DNA from: DASXRC01 sp036506495
Lineage (GTDB): Bacteria > Actinomycetota > Actinomycetes > Mycobacteriales > Micromonosporaceae
DNA: 64,000 bases
NCBI GenBank assembly: GCA_036506495.1
Contig: DASXRQ010000145.1
Location: 31,605-95,604 of the forward strand
Direction: 5' to 3'
Under the pieces are notes generated by a model. It ran no database searches. It was not told the DNA's origin and was given only the letters and a program-made list of their open reading frames with translations. The position numbers and the translations under genes were made by a program. Shown piece after piece: positions 9,164 to 18,665 of the stretch (position 1 is the stretch's first letter; each line of letters opens with the position of its first letter).

Positions 9164-11524
9164 GTGCGCATTGCGGTGGTGGGCGGTGGCCCCGCCGGGC
9201 TGTACTTCGCGGCGCTCGCCAAGCAGCTCGACGCCACCCGCGAGATCACCGTCTGGGAGCGGAACGCGCCGGACGACACGTTCGGCTTCGGCGTCGTCTT
9301 CTCGGACGAGACGCTCGGCGGCATCGAGCACGCGGACCCCGTCATTCACGAGGCGATGGCGGCCGAGTTCGCCCGCTGGGACGACATCGACGTGCGGTAC
9401 CGCGGCCAGGTCATCACGTCCGGCGGCCACGGATTCGCCGCGATGAGCCGGATTCGGCTGCTGCAGATCCTGCGGGAACGGTGCGTTTCGATGGGTGTGA
9501 CGATGCGCTTCCGCACGCCCGCGCCCGACGTCGAGCGGCTGCGTCGGGAGGCCGACCTGGTGGTGGCCGCGGACGGCGTGCGCTCGGCCACCCGCGAACG
9601 GTACGCGGCTGCGTTCCGCCCGGCGTACGAGAGTCGCCGCTGCCGGTACATCTGGCTGGGCACCGACAAGGTCTTCGACGCGTTCACGTTCGACGTCCGG
9701 CACACCGAGTGGGGCGCGGTGCAGGTCCACGCGTACCCCTACGACGCCACCGGCTCCACCCTGATAGTGGAGATGCACGATGACGTGTGGCGGCGGGCCG
9801 GGCTCACCGACGACAACGCGATCGAGCGCTGTACGGCGCTGGTCGGTGACCTGCTCGACGGTCATCGCCTGATCGGCAACAACTCGCGCTGGATCAACTT
9901 CACCACGGTGCGCTGCGAGAGCTGGCGGTACGACAACGTGGTTCTGCTCGGCGACGCCGCGCACACCGCGCATTTCTCCATCGGCTCCGGCACCAAACTC
10001 GCGATGGAGGACGCGCTCGCGCTCGCGGCGTGCCTCGCCGAGCAGCCCTCGGTGGACAAGGCGCTGGCGGCGTACGAGGAGGAGCGGCGGCCCGTCGTGC
10101 TCTCCACCCAACGAGCCGCGCAGGCGAGCCTCGAGTGGTTCGAGAACCTCGGCCAGTACGCCGACCAGCCACCGCTGCGGTTCGCGTTCAACATCCTGAC
10201 CCGCTCGCGCCGGGTCACGTACGACAACCTGCGGCTGCGCGACCCCGAGTTCGTGGCCCGGGTGGACGAGTGGTTCGCGGGCAGCGACTCGCACGGCGGG
10301 GCGGCTGGTGAACCCGGCGCACCACCGATGTTCCAGCCGTTCCGACTCCGGGACCTGACCCTGCGCAACCGGGTGATCGTGTCACCGATGGACATGTACG
10401 TCGCCGACGACGGCATGCCCAACGACTTCCACCTCGTCCACCTCGGCTCGAAGGCGCTCGGCGGCGCCGGGCTGGTGATGACTGAGATGGTGTGCGTCTC
10501 CCCGACCGGCCGCATCAGCCCGGGCTGCACCGGGCTGTGGACCGATGAGCAGGGCGAGGCCTGGGCGCGCATTGTTCGGTTCGTGCGCGAGCGTTCCGAC
10601 GCGGCGATCGGCGTACAGCTCGGTCATTCCGGGCGTAAGGGGTCCACCCGGTTGATGTGGGAGGGCATCGACGAGCCGCTCCCGGACGGGAACTGGGAGG
10701 TGGTGGCACCGTCGCCGCTGGCGTACTCCCCGTTCAACCAGGTGCCCCGCGAGCTCAGCCGGTCCGACCTGGCCGAGCTGCTCGAGCAGTTCGCCGCCGC
10801 GGCGCGGCGGGCCCGCGCGGCCGGATTCGACCTGCTCGAGCTGCACTGCGCGCACGGCTACCTGCTGTCGTCGTTCATCTCCCCGCTGACCAACCGGCGC
10901 ACCGACGTGTACGGCGGTGACCTGACCGGCCGGCTGCGTTTCCCGCTCGAGGTGTTCGACGCGGTCCGCGCCGAGTGGCCGGCCGAAAAGCCGATGTCCG
11001 TGCGCATCTCCGCCACCGACTGGCACCCGGGTGGCACCGACACGGCCGACGCGGTGCGGATCGCGACCGCGTTCGCCGAGCATGGCGCGGACGCGGTCGA
11101 CGTGTCGACCGGGCAAGTGATCAAGGAAGAGCGGCCGGCATTCGGGCGGTCCTATCAGACGCCGTACGCCGACGCGATCCGCAGCGCCGTGCCCGCCCTC
11201 GCCGTGATCGCAGTAGGGGCGATCTCGTCGTACGACGACGTGAACTCGCTGGTCCTGGCTGGACGGGCGGACCTGTGTGCGCTCGGGCGCGCGCACCTGT
11301 ACGACCCACAGTGGACGCTGCACGCGGCGGCGGAGCAGGGGTACGCCGGGCCCGCCGCGAGGTGGCCGATGCCGTACGCCGCCGGCCGGCGGCGCCCGCA
11401 GACCGGACGTACGGACGGACCCAAGCCGCGACTGGAGTTGATCAGGGACTACACGGCCGGCGCCACCCGGCACGAGCGGTGGCGCCCGGCCGGACGCGTC
11501 CCACCCAGTGAGCAGAACACGTAA
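9164..11524 (+). CDS. Bifunctional 2-aminobenzoyl-CoA monooxygenase/reductase
   Basis: 786 aa. Two domains are fused. Residues 1-390 form an FAD-dependent aromatic hydroxylase (GGGPAGLYF Rossmann motif at the N-terminus, LLGDAAHTAHFSIGSGTKL for FAD ribityl binding). Residues ~395-770 form an Old Yellow Enzyme TIM barrel (FRLRDLTLRNRVIVSPM, ELHCAHGYLLSSFISPLTN, YGGDLTGRLRFPLEV). This exact fusion is known from the 2-aminobenzoyl-CoA monooxygenase/reductase of Azoarcus evansii and from salicylyl-CoA 5-hydroxylase relatives. It hydroxylates and then dearomatises the CoA-thioester ring. The GTG at 9164 (VRIAVVGGG) is chosen because longer starts lie inside the promoter. Confidence 0.9.
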   Translation: MRIAVVGGGPAGLYFAALAKQLDATREITVWERNAPDDTFGFGVVFSDETLGGIEHADPVIHEAMAAEFARWDDIDVRYRGQVITSGGHGFAAMSRIRLLQILRERCVSMGVTMRFRTPAPDVERLRREADLVVAADGVRSATRERYAAAFRPAYESRRCRYIWLGTDKVFDAFTFDVRHTEWGAVQVHAYPYDATGSTLIVEMHDDVWRRAGLTDDNAIERCTALVGDLLDGHRLIGNNSRWINFTTVRCESWRYDNVVLLGDAAHTAHFSIGSGTKLAMEDALALAACLAEQPSVDKALAAYEEERRPVVLSTQRAAQASLEWFENLGQYADQPPLRFAFNILTRSRRVTYDNLRLRDPEFVARVDEWFAGSDSHGGAAGEPGAPPMFQPFRLRDLTLRNRVIVSPMDMYVADDGMPNDFHLVHLGSKALGGAGLVMTEMVCVSPTGRISPGCTGLWTDEQGEAWARIVRFVRERSDAAIGVQLGHSGRKGSTRLMWEGIDEPLPDGNWEVVAPSPLAYSPFNQVPRELSRSDLAELLEQFAAAARRARAAGFDLLELHCAHGYLLSSFISPLTNRRTDVYGGDLTGRLRFPLEVFDAVRAEWPAEKPMSVRISATDWHPGGTDTADAVRIATAFAEHGADAVDVSTGQVIKEERPAFGRSYQTPYADAIRSAVPALAVIAVGAISSYDDVNSLVLAGRADLCALGRAHLYDPQWTLHAAAEQGYAGPAARWPMPYAAGRRRPQTGRTDGPKPRLELIRDYTAGATRHERWRPAGRVPPSEQNT

Positions 11525-11615
11525 CGGCTTGATGAATGGCCCGTCCGGCCCTTCCGCCACACCGAGGCCACACGCTACGGTGTCGCCGCAGATTAGTGGG
11601 GTGCCGGGAGGCACG

Positions 11616-12047
11616 GTGAGCGTGCAACAGGCGGCGTTTCGCGGGTTCGCCAACCCGGTGGATCCGTCTGCGTCCGAGCTACGCGCGTGGGCGTACCACC
11701 CCGACTCGGTGCCGCTGCAGTCGATGCCACCCGACTGGGACCTGCTCCTCGCCGGCGATCATCTCATCTTTACCCTGTTCGAGCTGGCCATGGACCGCGC
11801 CTGCCCCGCCCGCCGGTTCGCGCTGCACTGCGGGTACATCTACGCGGCCGACGCGATCCGGACCAATTTCCGAGCTCATCCCAAGCGCAAGCTGCGCCGC
11901 CTCGTCGAGCTGGCCGAGGAGGGTGGCGACGAGCTGATGGCGACCTGGGCGCACAACGTCCGCGCCCTGCTGGCCCGGCCCGAGCTGTTCGACTACCACG
12001 ACTGGTGCGAGGGCGGGCTCGTCCGCAGCTCGCGCCGCCTCGCCTGA
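11616..12047 (+). CDS. Hypothetical protein
   Basis: 143 aa from GTG 11616 (SVQQAAFRGFANPVDPSA), which has GGGAGG about five nt upstream. Helical and soluble, with many Trp/His/Arg residues (AWAYHPDSVPLQSMPPDWDLLL, LHCGYIYAADAIRTNF, LFDYHDWCEGG). It ends 12 nt before the convergent hspR stop. It lies downstream of the monooxygenase on the same strand but is separated by about 90 nt, so operon membership is uncertain. Family not recognised; similar small proteins occur in actinomycete genomes, as far as I can judge. Confidence 0.7.
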   Translation: MSVQQAAFRGFANPVDPSASELRAWAYHPDSVPLQSMPPDWDLLLAGDHLIFTLFELAMDRACPARRFALHCGYIYAADAIRTNFRAHPKRKLRRLVELAEEGGDELMATWAHNVRALLARPELFDYHDWCEGGLVRSSRRLA

Positions 12048-12059
12048 CGAGTCAGACTC

Positions 12060-12503
12060 TCATTTCGCGGTGCCCGAGCGGCGTGGCCGCCAGACGACGA
12101 GCGCGGTCGTAGTCGCGGCGGTCGGCACGAGGTCCCGGCGGGCGTACCCCGGGGTGCCCTCCAGTTCGGCGATCCGGTCGTACGCCCGGGTCAGCTCCTC
12201 GTGCAGAGCCTGGATCCGCCGCTCCAGCTCGTCGGCGAGCTGCTCCAGCCCGATGATCCGCTTGATGCCGGCCAGGTTCACGCCATCGTCCTGGGACAGG
12301 CGCTGGATCTCGCGCAGCAGCACCACGTCGCGCACGCTGTACCGGCGTCCGCCACCAGCCGTGCGGCCGGGCGCCACGAGCCCCAGCCGGTCGTACTGCC
12401 GCAGGGTCTGCGGGTGCATTCCGGCCATCCGGGCGGCCACCGAGATGATCAGCACCTTGGCGTCCGAGGCCGCGTCGACCGTGATCGAGAGCTCCTCATC
12501 CAT
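12060..12503 (-). CDS. hspR: Heat-shock repressor HspR (MerR family)
   Basis: 147 aa. MerR-type winged helix at the start (ISVAARMAGMHPQTLRQYDRLGLVAPGRTAGGGRRYS) followed by the dimerisation helix (IQALHEELTRAYDRIAELEG). HspR represses the dnaK operon and clpB by binding HAIR sites, with DnaK as co-repressor. It is last in dnaK-grpE-dnaJ-hspR, so it controls its own synthesis. Good site GGAGGTGA six nt before ATG 12503. The long Arg-rich tail (about residues 110-147) extends beyond the usual core. HAIR boxes are visible upstream of dnaK and clpB, supporting the assignment. Confidence 0.97.
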   Translation of the reverse strand: MDEELSITVDAASDAKVLIISVAARMAGMHPQTLRQYDRLGLVAPGRTAGGGRRYSVRDVVLLREIQRLSQDDGVNLAGIKRIIGLEQLADELERRIQALHEELTRAYDRIAELEGTPGYARRDLVPTAATTTALVVWRPRRSGTAK

Positions 12504-12532
12504 GGTGCATCACCTCCGTCGTCAGCTCGAGA

Positions 12533-13687
12533 TCAGCCATGGCGGCGCACCCGGTCCTCGAGGCGCTCGCGCGGCGCCCCGGGCGTCTGCTCGGCGAACG
12601 CCGCCAGCGCGTCCCTGGCGGTCGCGGAGAGATCCTGAGGGACCACGACCTCGATCGTCACCAGCAGGTCGCCCGCGGGCCCGTTTCGGCGGGTGACCCC
12701 CTTCCCGCGGGCGCGCAGCGTCCGGCCGCTCGGCGTACCCGGCGGCACGCGCAGGGTGACCGAGCCGTCCAGCGTCGGTACGCGCAGGTCCGTACCCAGC
12801 GCCGCCTCCGCGAACGTGATCGGAACCGTCAGCGTCAGGTCGTCACCGCTGCGGCCGAAAAGGTCGTCTGGGCGCACCTTGACCAGCACGTAGAGATCGC
12901 CGGCCGGCCCACCCCGCTCGCCGGGCTCGCCACGGCCGGCCAACCGGATACGCTGCCCGTCGGCGACACCGGGCGGGAACCGGACGGTCAGCGTCCGGGT
13001 CTTGGTCACCCCACCGGTGCCTCGGCACTCGGGGCACTTCTCGTCGACGATCGTGCCGACACCCTGGCACTCGCGACAGGGCTCGGAGAAGCTGAACGAG
13101 CCCTGGTTGCGCGTCACCAGTCCGACGCCGCCGCACACCGGGCAGGTGCGCGGCTGCGTACCGGGCTTCGCCCCGGTGCCGTGGCAGGTGTCGCAGATCC
13201 CGGGCGCACGGAGCGTCAGCTGGCGCGTGGTGCCCTGGACCGCGTCCGCGAAGTCCAGCGTCATCTCCGCCTCGACGTCGCGACCACGAGCCGGGCCGCG
13301 GGCCCGGGTGGTGCCGCCGGAGAAGATCGAGCTGAACAGATCCGAGAACCCGGTACCGCCGAACCGGCGGTCACCGCCGCCGGAGAACCCGCCGAACAGG
13401 TCCGACGGGTCAAATCCGCCGCCCCGGGCGCTGCGCCGGAACGCGCCCGAGCCGAACAGCGCGCGCATCTCGTCGTACTCCTTGCGCTTGCGCTCGTCGG
13501 AGAGCACGTCGTACGCCTCGGCGACGTCCTTGAACCGCGATTCCGCGTCGGGGTCGTTCGGGTTCCGATCGGGGTGCAGCTGGCGGGCGAGCTTGCGGTA
13601 CGCCTTCTTGATTTCGTCGGCGGAGGCGGACTTGCCGACGCCGAGCACCGAGTAGAAGTCCTTCTCCAGCCAGTCCTTCGAGCTCAC
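12533..13687 (-). CDS. dnaJ: Chaperone DnaJ
   Basis: 384 aa. J-domain (residues ~9-75) with HPD in LHPDRNPND. A Gly/Phe-rich region with FGGFSGGGD follows. The zinc domain holds four CxxCxGxG repeats (CDTCHGTG, CPVCGGVG, CRECQGVG, CPECRGTG). C-terminal substrate-binding domains complete it. It delivers clients to DnaK and stimulates ATP hydrolysis. I choose GTG 13687 (SSKDWLEKDFY) because GGAGGAGG lies eight nt upstream; GTG 13696 would overlap that site. It is 19 nt downstream of grpE and 29 nt upstream of hspR. Confidence 0.97.
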   Translation of the reverse strand: MSSKDWLEKDFYSVLGVGKSASADEIKKAYRKLARQLHPDRNPNDPDAESRFKDVAEAYDVLSDERKRKEYDEMRALFGSGAFRRSARGGGFDPSDLFGGFSGGGDRRFGGTGFSDLFSSIFSGGTTRARGPARGRDVEAEMTLDFADAVQGTTRQLTLRAPGICDTCHGTGAKPGTQPRTCPVCGGVGLVTRNQGSFSFSEPCRECQGVGTIVDEKCPECRGTGGVTKTRTLTVRFPPGVADGQRIRLAGRGEPGERGGPAGDLYVLVKVRPDDLFGRSGDDLTLTVPITFAEAALGTDLRVPTLDGSVTLRVPPGTPSGRTLRARGKGVTRRNGPAGDLLVTIEVVVPQDLSATARDALAAFAEQTPGAPRERLEDRVRRHG

Positions 13688-13715
13688 CAGGTCCACCTCC
13701 TCCCGACGTCTCGAG

Positions 13716-14564
13716 CTACTCCTCGGGGTCGGCGACGGCGACGAGTGCGGGTCGCAGCATTCGATCCCCGAGCAGGTAGCCGCGGCGCATCACCTCGATG
13801 CAGCTCGGCTCGGTCACCTCGGCCGACTTCAGGTGGGCGACCGCCTCGTGTCGCGTCGGGTCGAACGGGTCGCCCTTCTCGCCGAACGCGGTCAGTCCGA
13901 ACTTGGCCAGCGTGCCCGCGAGCTGCTCAGCCACCGCGCCGAACGGCCCGACGAGGTCGCCGTGCTCGCGCGCGCGGTCCAGGTCATCGAGCACCGGAAG
14001 CAGTGCACCGAGCACATGCCCGATCGTCCGCTCCGCGGCGAGCCCGCGGTCCCGGTCGACCCGCTTGCGGTAGTTCGCGTACTCCGCGGACAGCCGCTGC
14101 AGGTCCCTGGTGCGCTCCTCGAGTTCGGCGCGCAGGGCCTCGAGCTCCGCGCCCAGCCCCACCGCGCCGGCTGCCGGCGCGGCGTCGGTTGGCTCAGCGA
14201 CGGGCACCTCAGCGACGGGCACCTCAGCGTCGGTCGCCTCAGCGTCGGTCTCGTCGGTCGGCGCGGCCACCGGGTCGTCCGGCTTCTCGGAGGCGCCCTC
14301 GGCGGCGGCTTGCACGACCGCGGCGTCCGCCGCGGCCGTCTCCGGCTCGGGGACCTCGGCGGCGGAGGTGGACTCGGACCCGCCTCGATCGCCGGCGCCG
14401 TCGTGCGCCGGCCTCGCCTCGTGACCCGGCTGATCGATCTTCCGCTTGTCCCGGATGACGACGCGTTCGGCCGTCGGGTCGCCCGGGGGCTTTCCGCCCG
14501 AGCCGGCCGCACCGGCCGCTGGCCCGGCCGAGGCCGCACCGGCGGCACGTGGCTTTTCGGTCAC
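13716..14564 (-). CDS. grpE: Nucleotide exchange factor GrpE
   Basis: 282 aa. GrpE exchanges ADP on DnaK. The long coiled coil (about residues 125-170, LRAELEERTRDLQRLSAEYANY) and the beta domain end (EVMRRGYLLGDRMLRPALVAV) are diagnostic. A ~120-residue acidic, Ala/Pro-rich N-terminal extension contains short repeats (DAEVPVAEVPVAE), longer than the ~200-aa family norm. The GTG start overlaps the dnaK stop by four nt (GTGA), so the two are translationally coupled. Confidence 0.96.
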   Translation of the reverse strand: MTEKPRAAGAASAGPAAGAAGSGGKPPGDPTAERVVIRDKRKIDQPGHEARPAHDGAGDRGGSESTSAAEVPEPETAAADAAVVQAAAEGASEKPDDPVAAPTDETDAEATDAEVPVAEVPVAEPTDAAPAAGAVGLGAELEALRAELEERTRDLQRLSAEYANYRKRVDRDRGLAAERTIGHVLGALLPVLDDLDRAREHGDLVGPFGAVAEQLAGTLAKFGLTAFGEKGDPFDPTRHEAVAHLKSAEVTEPSCIEVMRRGYLLGDRMLRPALVAVADPEE

Positions 14565-16429
14565 TTCTTGTCGTCCTCGTCGACAATCTCGGCGTCCACG
14601 ACGTCGTCGCCGGCCGCGTGCGCACCGCCGCCGGCACCGGCCGCGTCGCCCGGCCCGCCCGTCGAGCCGGCGCCCGTCCCGGCGGCCTCGCCGGTCGCCT
14701 GCCCGTACAGGAGCGAACCAGCCTGCTGGGATACCTGCGCGAGGTTCTCGTGGGCCGACTTGATCTTCTCGATGTCGGTGCCGCCGAGCGCGCTGCGCAG
14801 CTCGCCGAGCGCCTCATTGATCTTCTCGCGCGAGTCCGCGGGCAGCTTGTCGCCGCTCTCCGCCAGGAACCTCTCGGTCTGCCACTGGAGCTGCTCGGCG
14901 ACGTTGCGGGTCTCCGCGTCCTCGCGCCGCCGGCGGTCCTCGTCGGCGTGCTCCTGGGCGTCCCGCATCATCCGCTCGATGTCGTCCTTTGGCAGCGCCG
15001 AGCCGCCGGTGATGGTCATCGACTGCTCCTTGCCGGTGCCGAGGTCCTTCGCGTTGACGTGCACGATGCCGTTCGCGTCGATGTCGAAGGTGACCTCGAT
15101 CTTCGGCACGCCACGCATCGCGGGCGCGATCCCGGTCAGCTCGAACGTGCCGAGCTTCTTGTTGTACGCCGCGATCTCCCGCTCGCCCTGGAAGACCTGG
15201 ATCAGCACGGATGGCTGGTTGTCCTCGGCGGTGGTGTAGACCTCCGACCGCTTGGTCGGGATCGTGGTGTTCCGCTCGACCAGCTTGTGCATGATGCCGC
15301 CCTTGGTCTCGATGCCGAGGCTCAGCGGCGTCACGTCAAGCAGCAGCACATCCTTGACCTCACCCTTGAGCACGCCGGCCTGCAGGGCCGCGCCGACCGC
15401 GACGACCTCGTCCGGGTTGACGCCCTTGTTGGGCTCCTTGCCGGTCAGCTGCTTGACGAGCTCGGTCACCGCGGGCATCCGCGTCGACCCGCCGACCAGG
15501 ATCACGTGGTCGACATTCGACAGCTTGATGCCGGCGTCCTTGATCGCCTGGTCGAACGGCGCGCGGCAGCGGTCGAGCAGGTCCTGCGTCATGCGCTGGA
15601 ACTCGGCCCGCGACAGGGTCGTGTCCAGGTGCAACGGGCCGGACGCGCCGGCCGTGATGTACGGCAGGTTGATCGACGTCGTGGTCGCCGCGGACAGCTC
15701 GATCTTGGCCTTTTCGGCGGCCTCCTTCAGCCGCTGCATGGCCATCTTGTCCTGGGACAGGTCGATCCCGTGCTGGCCGCGGAACGTCTTGACCAGGTGC
15801 TCGATGATCCGCTCGTCCCAGTCGTCGCCGCCGAGGTGGTTGTCGCCGTTGGTGGCCTTCACCTCGATGACGCCCTCGCCCAGCTCCAGCAGCGACACGT
15901 CGAAGGTGCCGCCACCGAGGTCGAAGACGAGGACGATCTGCTCCTTGGCGCCCTTGTCCAGCCCGTACGCGAGTGCGGCGGCCGTCGGCTCGTTGACGAT
16001 GCGGAGCACGTTGAAGCCGGCGATCTCACCGGCCTCCTTGGTGGCCTGCCGCTGGGCGTCGTTGAAGTAGGCCGGGGTGGTGATCACCGCATCGGTGATC
16101 TGCTCACCCAGGTACGACTCGGCGTCCCGCTTGAGCTTCATGAGAACGCGCGCGGAGATCTCCTGCGCGGTGTACTTCTTGCCGTCGATGTCGACCGACC
16201 AGTTGGTACCCATCTCCCGCTTCACCGAACGGATTGTCCGGTCCGGGTTGGTCACCGCCTGACGCTTGGCAACCTCGCCGACGAGCACCTCACCGTTCTT
16301 GGCGAACGCGACGATCGACGGCGTGGTCCGCGACCCCTCAGCGTTCGCGATCACGGTGGGCTCGCCGCCCTCGAGAACGCTGACCACCGAGTTGGTCGTC
16401 CCGAGGTCGATGCCGACCGCACGTGCCAT
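14561..16429 (-). CDS. dnaK: Chaperone DnaK (Hsp70)
   Basis: 622 aa, of normal length for actinobacteria. The ATPase domain starts ARAVGIDLGTTNSVVS and carries the IVNEPTAAALAYG and DLGGGTFDVSLLE motifs. The substrate-binding domain contains DVTPLSLGIETKGG, and the acidic C-terminus ends DAEIVDEDDKK. First gene of the operon, under two HAIR-like boxes. GGAGG lies nine nt upstream of the ATG at 16429. It refolds proteins and is the expected co-repressor of HspR. Confidence 0.98.
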   Translation of the reverse strand: MARAVGIDLGTTNSVVSVLEGGEPTVIANAEGSRTTPSIVAFAKNGEVLVGEVAKRQAVTNPDRTIRSVKREMGTNWSVDIDGKKYTAQEISARVLMKLKRDAESYLGEQITDAVITTPAYFNDAQRQATKEAGEIAGFNVLRIVNEPTAAALAYGLDKGAKEQIVLVFDLGGGTFDVSLLELGEGVIEVKATNGDNHLGGDDWDERIIEHLVKTFRGQHGIDLSQDKMAMQRLKEAAEKAKIELSAATTTSINLPYITAGASGPLHLDTTLSRAEFQRMTQDLLDRCRAPFDQAIKDAGIKLSNVDHVILVGGSTRMPAVTELVKQLTGKEPNKGVNPDEVVAVGAALQAGVLKGEVKDVLLLDVTPLSLGIETKGGIMHKLVERNTTIPTKRSEVYTTAEDNQPSVLIQVFQGEREIAAYNKKLGTFELTGIAPAMRGVPKIEVTFDIDANGIVHVNAKDLGTGKEQSMTITGGSALPKDDIERMMRDAQEHADEDRRRREDAETRNVAEQLQWQTERFLAESGDKLPADSREKINEALGELRSALGGTDIEKIKSAHENLAQVSQQAGSLLYGQATGEAAGTGAGSTGGPGDAAGAGGGAHAAGDDVVDAEIVDEDDKK

Positions 16430-16479
16430 AATCGTGTTCCTCCAGGTGACGGGCGACGCCCGCCGCGCGGGCGGCCCAA

Positions 16480-16500
16480 GTTGAGTGGACCAGGCTCAAT
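16480..16500 (-). promoter_or_regulatory. HAIR operator of the dnaK operon, proximal
   Basis: GTTGAGT-N7-GCTCAAT compared with the consensus CTTGAGT-N7-ACTCAAG. It begins 51 nt upstream of the dnaK start. Confidence 0.8.
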
Positions 16501-16532
16501 ACTGCCACGACACATCCCAGCGTCAAGGCGGG

Positions 16533-16553
16533 GTTGAGTCTTTCACACGCAAC
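16533..16553 (-). promoter_or_regulatory. HAIR-like operator of the dnaK operon, distal
   Basis: GTTGAGT-N7-ACGCAAC. The left half matches six of seven and the right half five of seven of the consensus. Its centre is 53 bp from the proximal box, about five helical turns, which could allow cooperative HspR binding on one face. Confidence 0.55.
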
Positions 16554-16660
16554 TCGCTCGACCGCCGACGCCGAGTCGCGCGTGCCCGATTCAATGATCC
16601 ACGGGGAAGACGCACTCGCGGCCCCTCCGCCGGTGGGCCATAGCACATAGGCTCGGGAAC

Positions 16661-18643
16661 GTGACGACGCACGGTGATCCACCCGCCGCGCGCCCGGCCA
16701 CCACTGCTGCCGCTGCCGACCCGCCGGCGGCCGATCTCACGGCGGCTCAGGAGGCCGCGGCGCAGGACGCCGTGCGCCCCGAGCCTGGCCCCGACGCCGG
16801 GAGCCAACCCGACCCCGACGACCGGGCGAACGCCGGCGAGCAACCCGACGACGAGCACGCGCCGGCGCCGGGCGCCGAGGAACAGCCCAAAGAAGGGCAA
16901 TCCGACGGCGAGGAGCTCGGCCCGGCGCTGACGCGGCTGCGCGCCGCGATCGCCGGCACGGCGTACCCGCTGATCCTGGCCTCGGCCGACGAGGCGCGGC
17001 GGGTGGGCGCAGCGCTGGTGGCGCAGCTCGACGACTACCTACTGCCCCGGCTGGCCCGGCTCGACGCGCCGTTGCTGGTCGTCGTCGGCGGCTCCACCGG
17101 CGCGGGCAAGTCGACCCTGGTCAACAGCCTGGTGCGGTCCCCGGTCAGCGCCGCCGGCGTGCTCCGGCCGACGACCCGGGCGCCCGTGCTGGTGTGCAAC
17201 CCCGCGGACACCGCGTGGTTCCGGCAGGGCGAGCTGCTGCCCGGGCTGGTCCGCACCGCGCGGCCGAGCACCGATCCGCACACGCTGCAGCTGGTCGCCG
17301 CGCCCGCGCTCATCCCCGGCCTCGCCTTCCTCGACGCCCCGGACATCGACTCCGTCGTCGACGCCAACCGGGCGCTCGCCGCGCAGCTGCTGGCGGCGGC
17401 GGATTTCTGGCTGTTCGTGACGACCGCGGCACGGTACGCCGACGCGGTGCCGTGGGAGCTGCTGCGCACCGCGCGGCTGCGCGGCACGGTCACGGCGCTC
17501 GTGCTCGACCGGGTGCCGCGGGAGGCGACCGAGGAGGTCAGCGCCCACCTCGTCGAGATGCTGCGCGACCACGGACTGGAGGAGGCGCCGCTGTTCGTGC
17601 TGCCGGAGACCCGGGTCGACGGTCAGGGGTTGCTGCCGGAGGGCGTGACCGCGCCGCTGCGCGACTGGTTTGGTCGGCTCGCCGCGGACTCCGCGGCCCG
17701 GGCCGCGGTCGTCCGACGGACGCTCGACGGCGCGCTCGCGGCGCTCGCCCCGGCCGTCGATGGCCTCGCGGCCGCGGCGGACGACCAGGTGGCCGCGGCC
17801 ACCGCCCTGACGGACCGGGTCCGCGCCGCGTACCGCGCGGCGCAGGGGCTGGTCGAGCACGGAGTGCGGGACGGCACGCTGCTGCGCGGCGAGGTGCTGG
17901 CCCGCTGGCAGGAGTTCGTCGGCACCGGCGAGCTGCTGCGCGCGCTGGAGGCGCGCATCGGCAAGTTGCGGGACCGACTCGCGGCGGCGATCAGCGGTCG
18001 TCCCGTACCCGGACGGCAGCTGCAGACCGCGTTGGAGTCCAACCTGGTTGCCCTTATCCGCGGTGCGGCGGCCGACGCCGCGGAGCAGGCGTACACCGGC
18101 TGGCAGGCCCACCCGGCCGGCGCGGCCCTGCTGGAGCCGTCGCTGGCGCGGCCGTCCGCTGACATCGCCGAGCGCGCCGAGCGGCTGGTCCGCGACTGGC
18201 AGCGACACGTGCTCGATCTGGTCCGGAAGGAGGGCGGCCAGAAGCGGGCAACCGCCCGCGGCGCGGCGTACGCGATCAACGCGACCGGCCTCCTGGTCAT
18301 GGTGGGTGTCTTCGCGTCCACGGCGTTCATCCCCACCGGGGCCGAGGTGGCCGCCGCGGCCGGCACGACCGTCGCGGCCCAGAAGGTCCTCGAGGCGATC
18401 TTCGGCGACCAGGCGATCCGGACCCTGGCCGCGAAGGCGCGCACCGACCTGCTGGCGCGGGTCGACGAGCTGCTCGACGCCGAGGCCGCACGCTTCCTCG
18501 GCCGGATCGACGCCGTCGGCGTTGACGACGCTCCGGGCCAGGAGCTGCGGGCCGCCGGCCGCGAGGTCGAGCGTGCCCGCGCCGCCGCGGAGCTCACCGC
18601 CGGCGAAACGGGCCGGCTCGCCCTGCCGAGGACGGGACGATGA
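16661..18643 (+). CDS. Dynamin-like GTPase, membrane-associated (first of pair)
   Basis: 660 aa. An acidic Pro/Glu-rich N-terminal ~90 residues is followed by a GTPase domain with P-loop VVVGGSTGAGKSTLVNSLV (about 140-158), switch threonines (RPTTRAP) and LDAPDIDSV (G3). A long helical region follows. Hydrophobic segments near residues 545-570 (TGLLVMVGVFASTAF and following AAAAG) suggest membrane insertion. The GTG 16661 has TAGGCT (16648-16653) seven nt upstream, typical of leaderless genes. It is directly followed by a second GTPase, as in the Streptomyces DynA/DynB division pair; orthology is only inferred. Confidence 0.8.
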   Translation: MTTHGDPPAARPATTAAAADPPAADLTAAQEAAAQDAVRPEPGPDAGSQPDPDDRANAGEQPDDEHAPAPGAEEQPKEGQSDGEELGPALTRLRAAIAGTAYPLILASADEARRVGAALVAQLDDYLLPRLARLDAPLLVVVGGSTGAGKSTLVNSLVRSPVSAAGVLRPTTRAPVLVCNPADTAWFRQGELLPGLVRTARPSTDPHTLQLVAAPALIPGLAFLDAPDIDSVVDANRALAAQLLAAADFWLFVTTAARYADAVPWELLRTARLRGTVTALVLDRVPREATEEVSAHLVEMLRDHGLEEAPLFVLPETRVDGQGLLPEGVTAPLRDWFGRLAADSAARAAVVRRTLDGALAALAPAVDGLAAAADDQVAAATALTDRVRAAYRAAQGLVEHGVRDGTLLRGEVLARWQEFVGTGELLRALEARIGKLRDRLAAAISGRPVPGRQLQTALESNLVALIRGAAADAAEQAYTGWQAHPAGAALLEPSLARPSADIAERAERLVRDWQRHVLDLVRKEGGQKRATARGAAYAINATGLLVMVGVFASTAFIPTGAEVAAAAGTTVAAQKVLEAIFGDQAIRTLAAKARTDLLARVDELLDAEAARFLGRIDAVGVDDAPGQELRAAGREVERARAAAELTAGETGRLALPRTGR

Positions 18644-18665
18644 GCACCGGCCGCGGAGATCCGGC

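Noticed and set aside
8339..10294. 651-aa version of the minus-strand SDR
   Set aside because: The extension is the antisense of the monooxygenase; the real SDR starts at 9097.
14549..16537. 662-codon open frame opposite dnaK
   Set aside because: Complementary shadow of DnaK; no domain seen.
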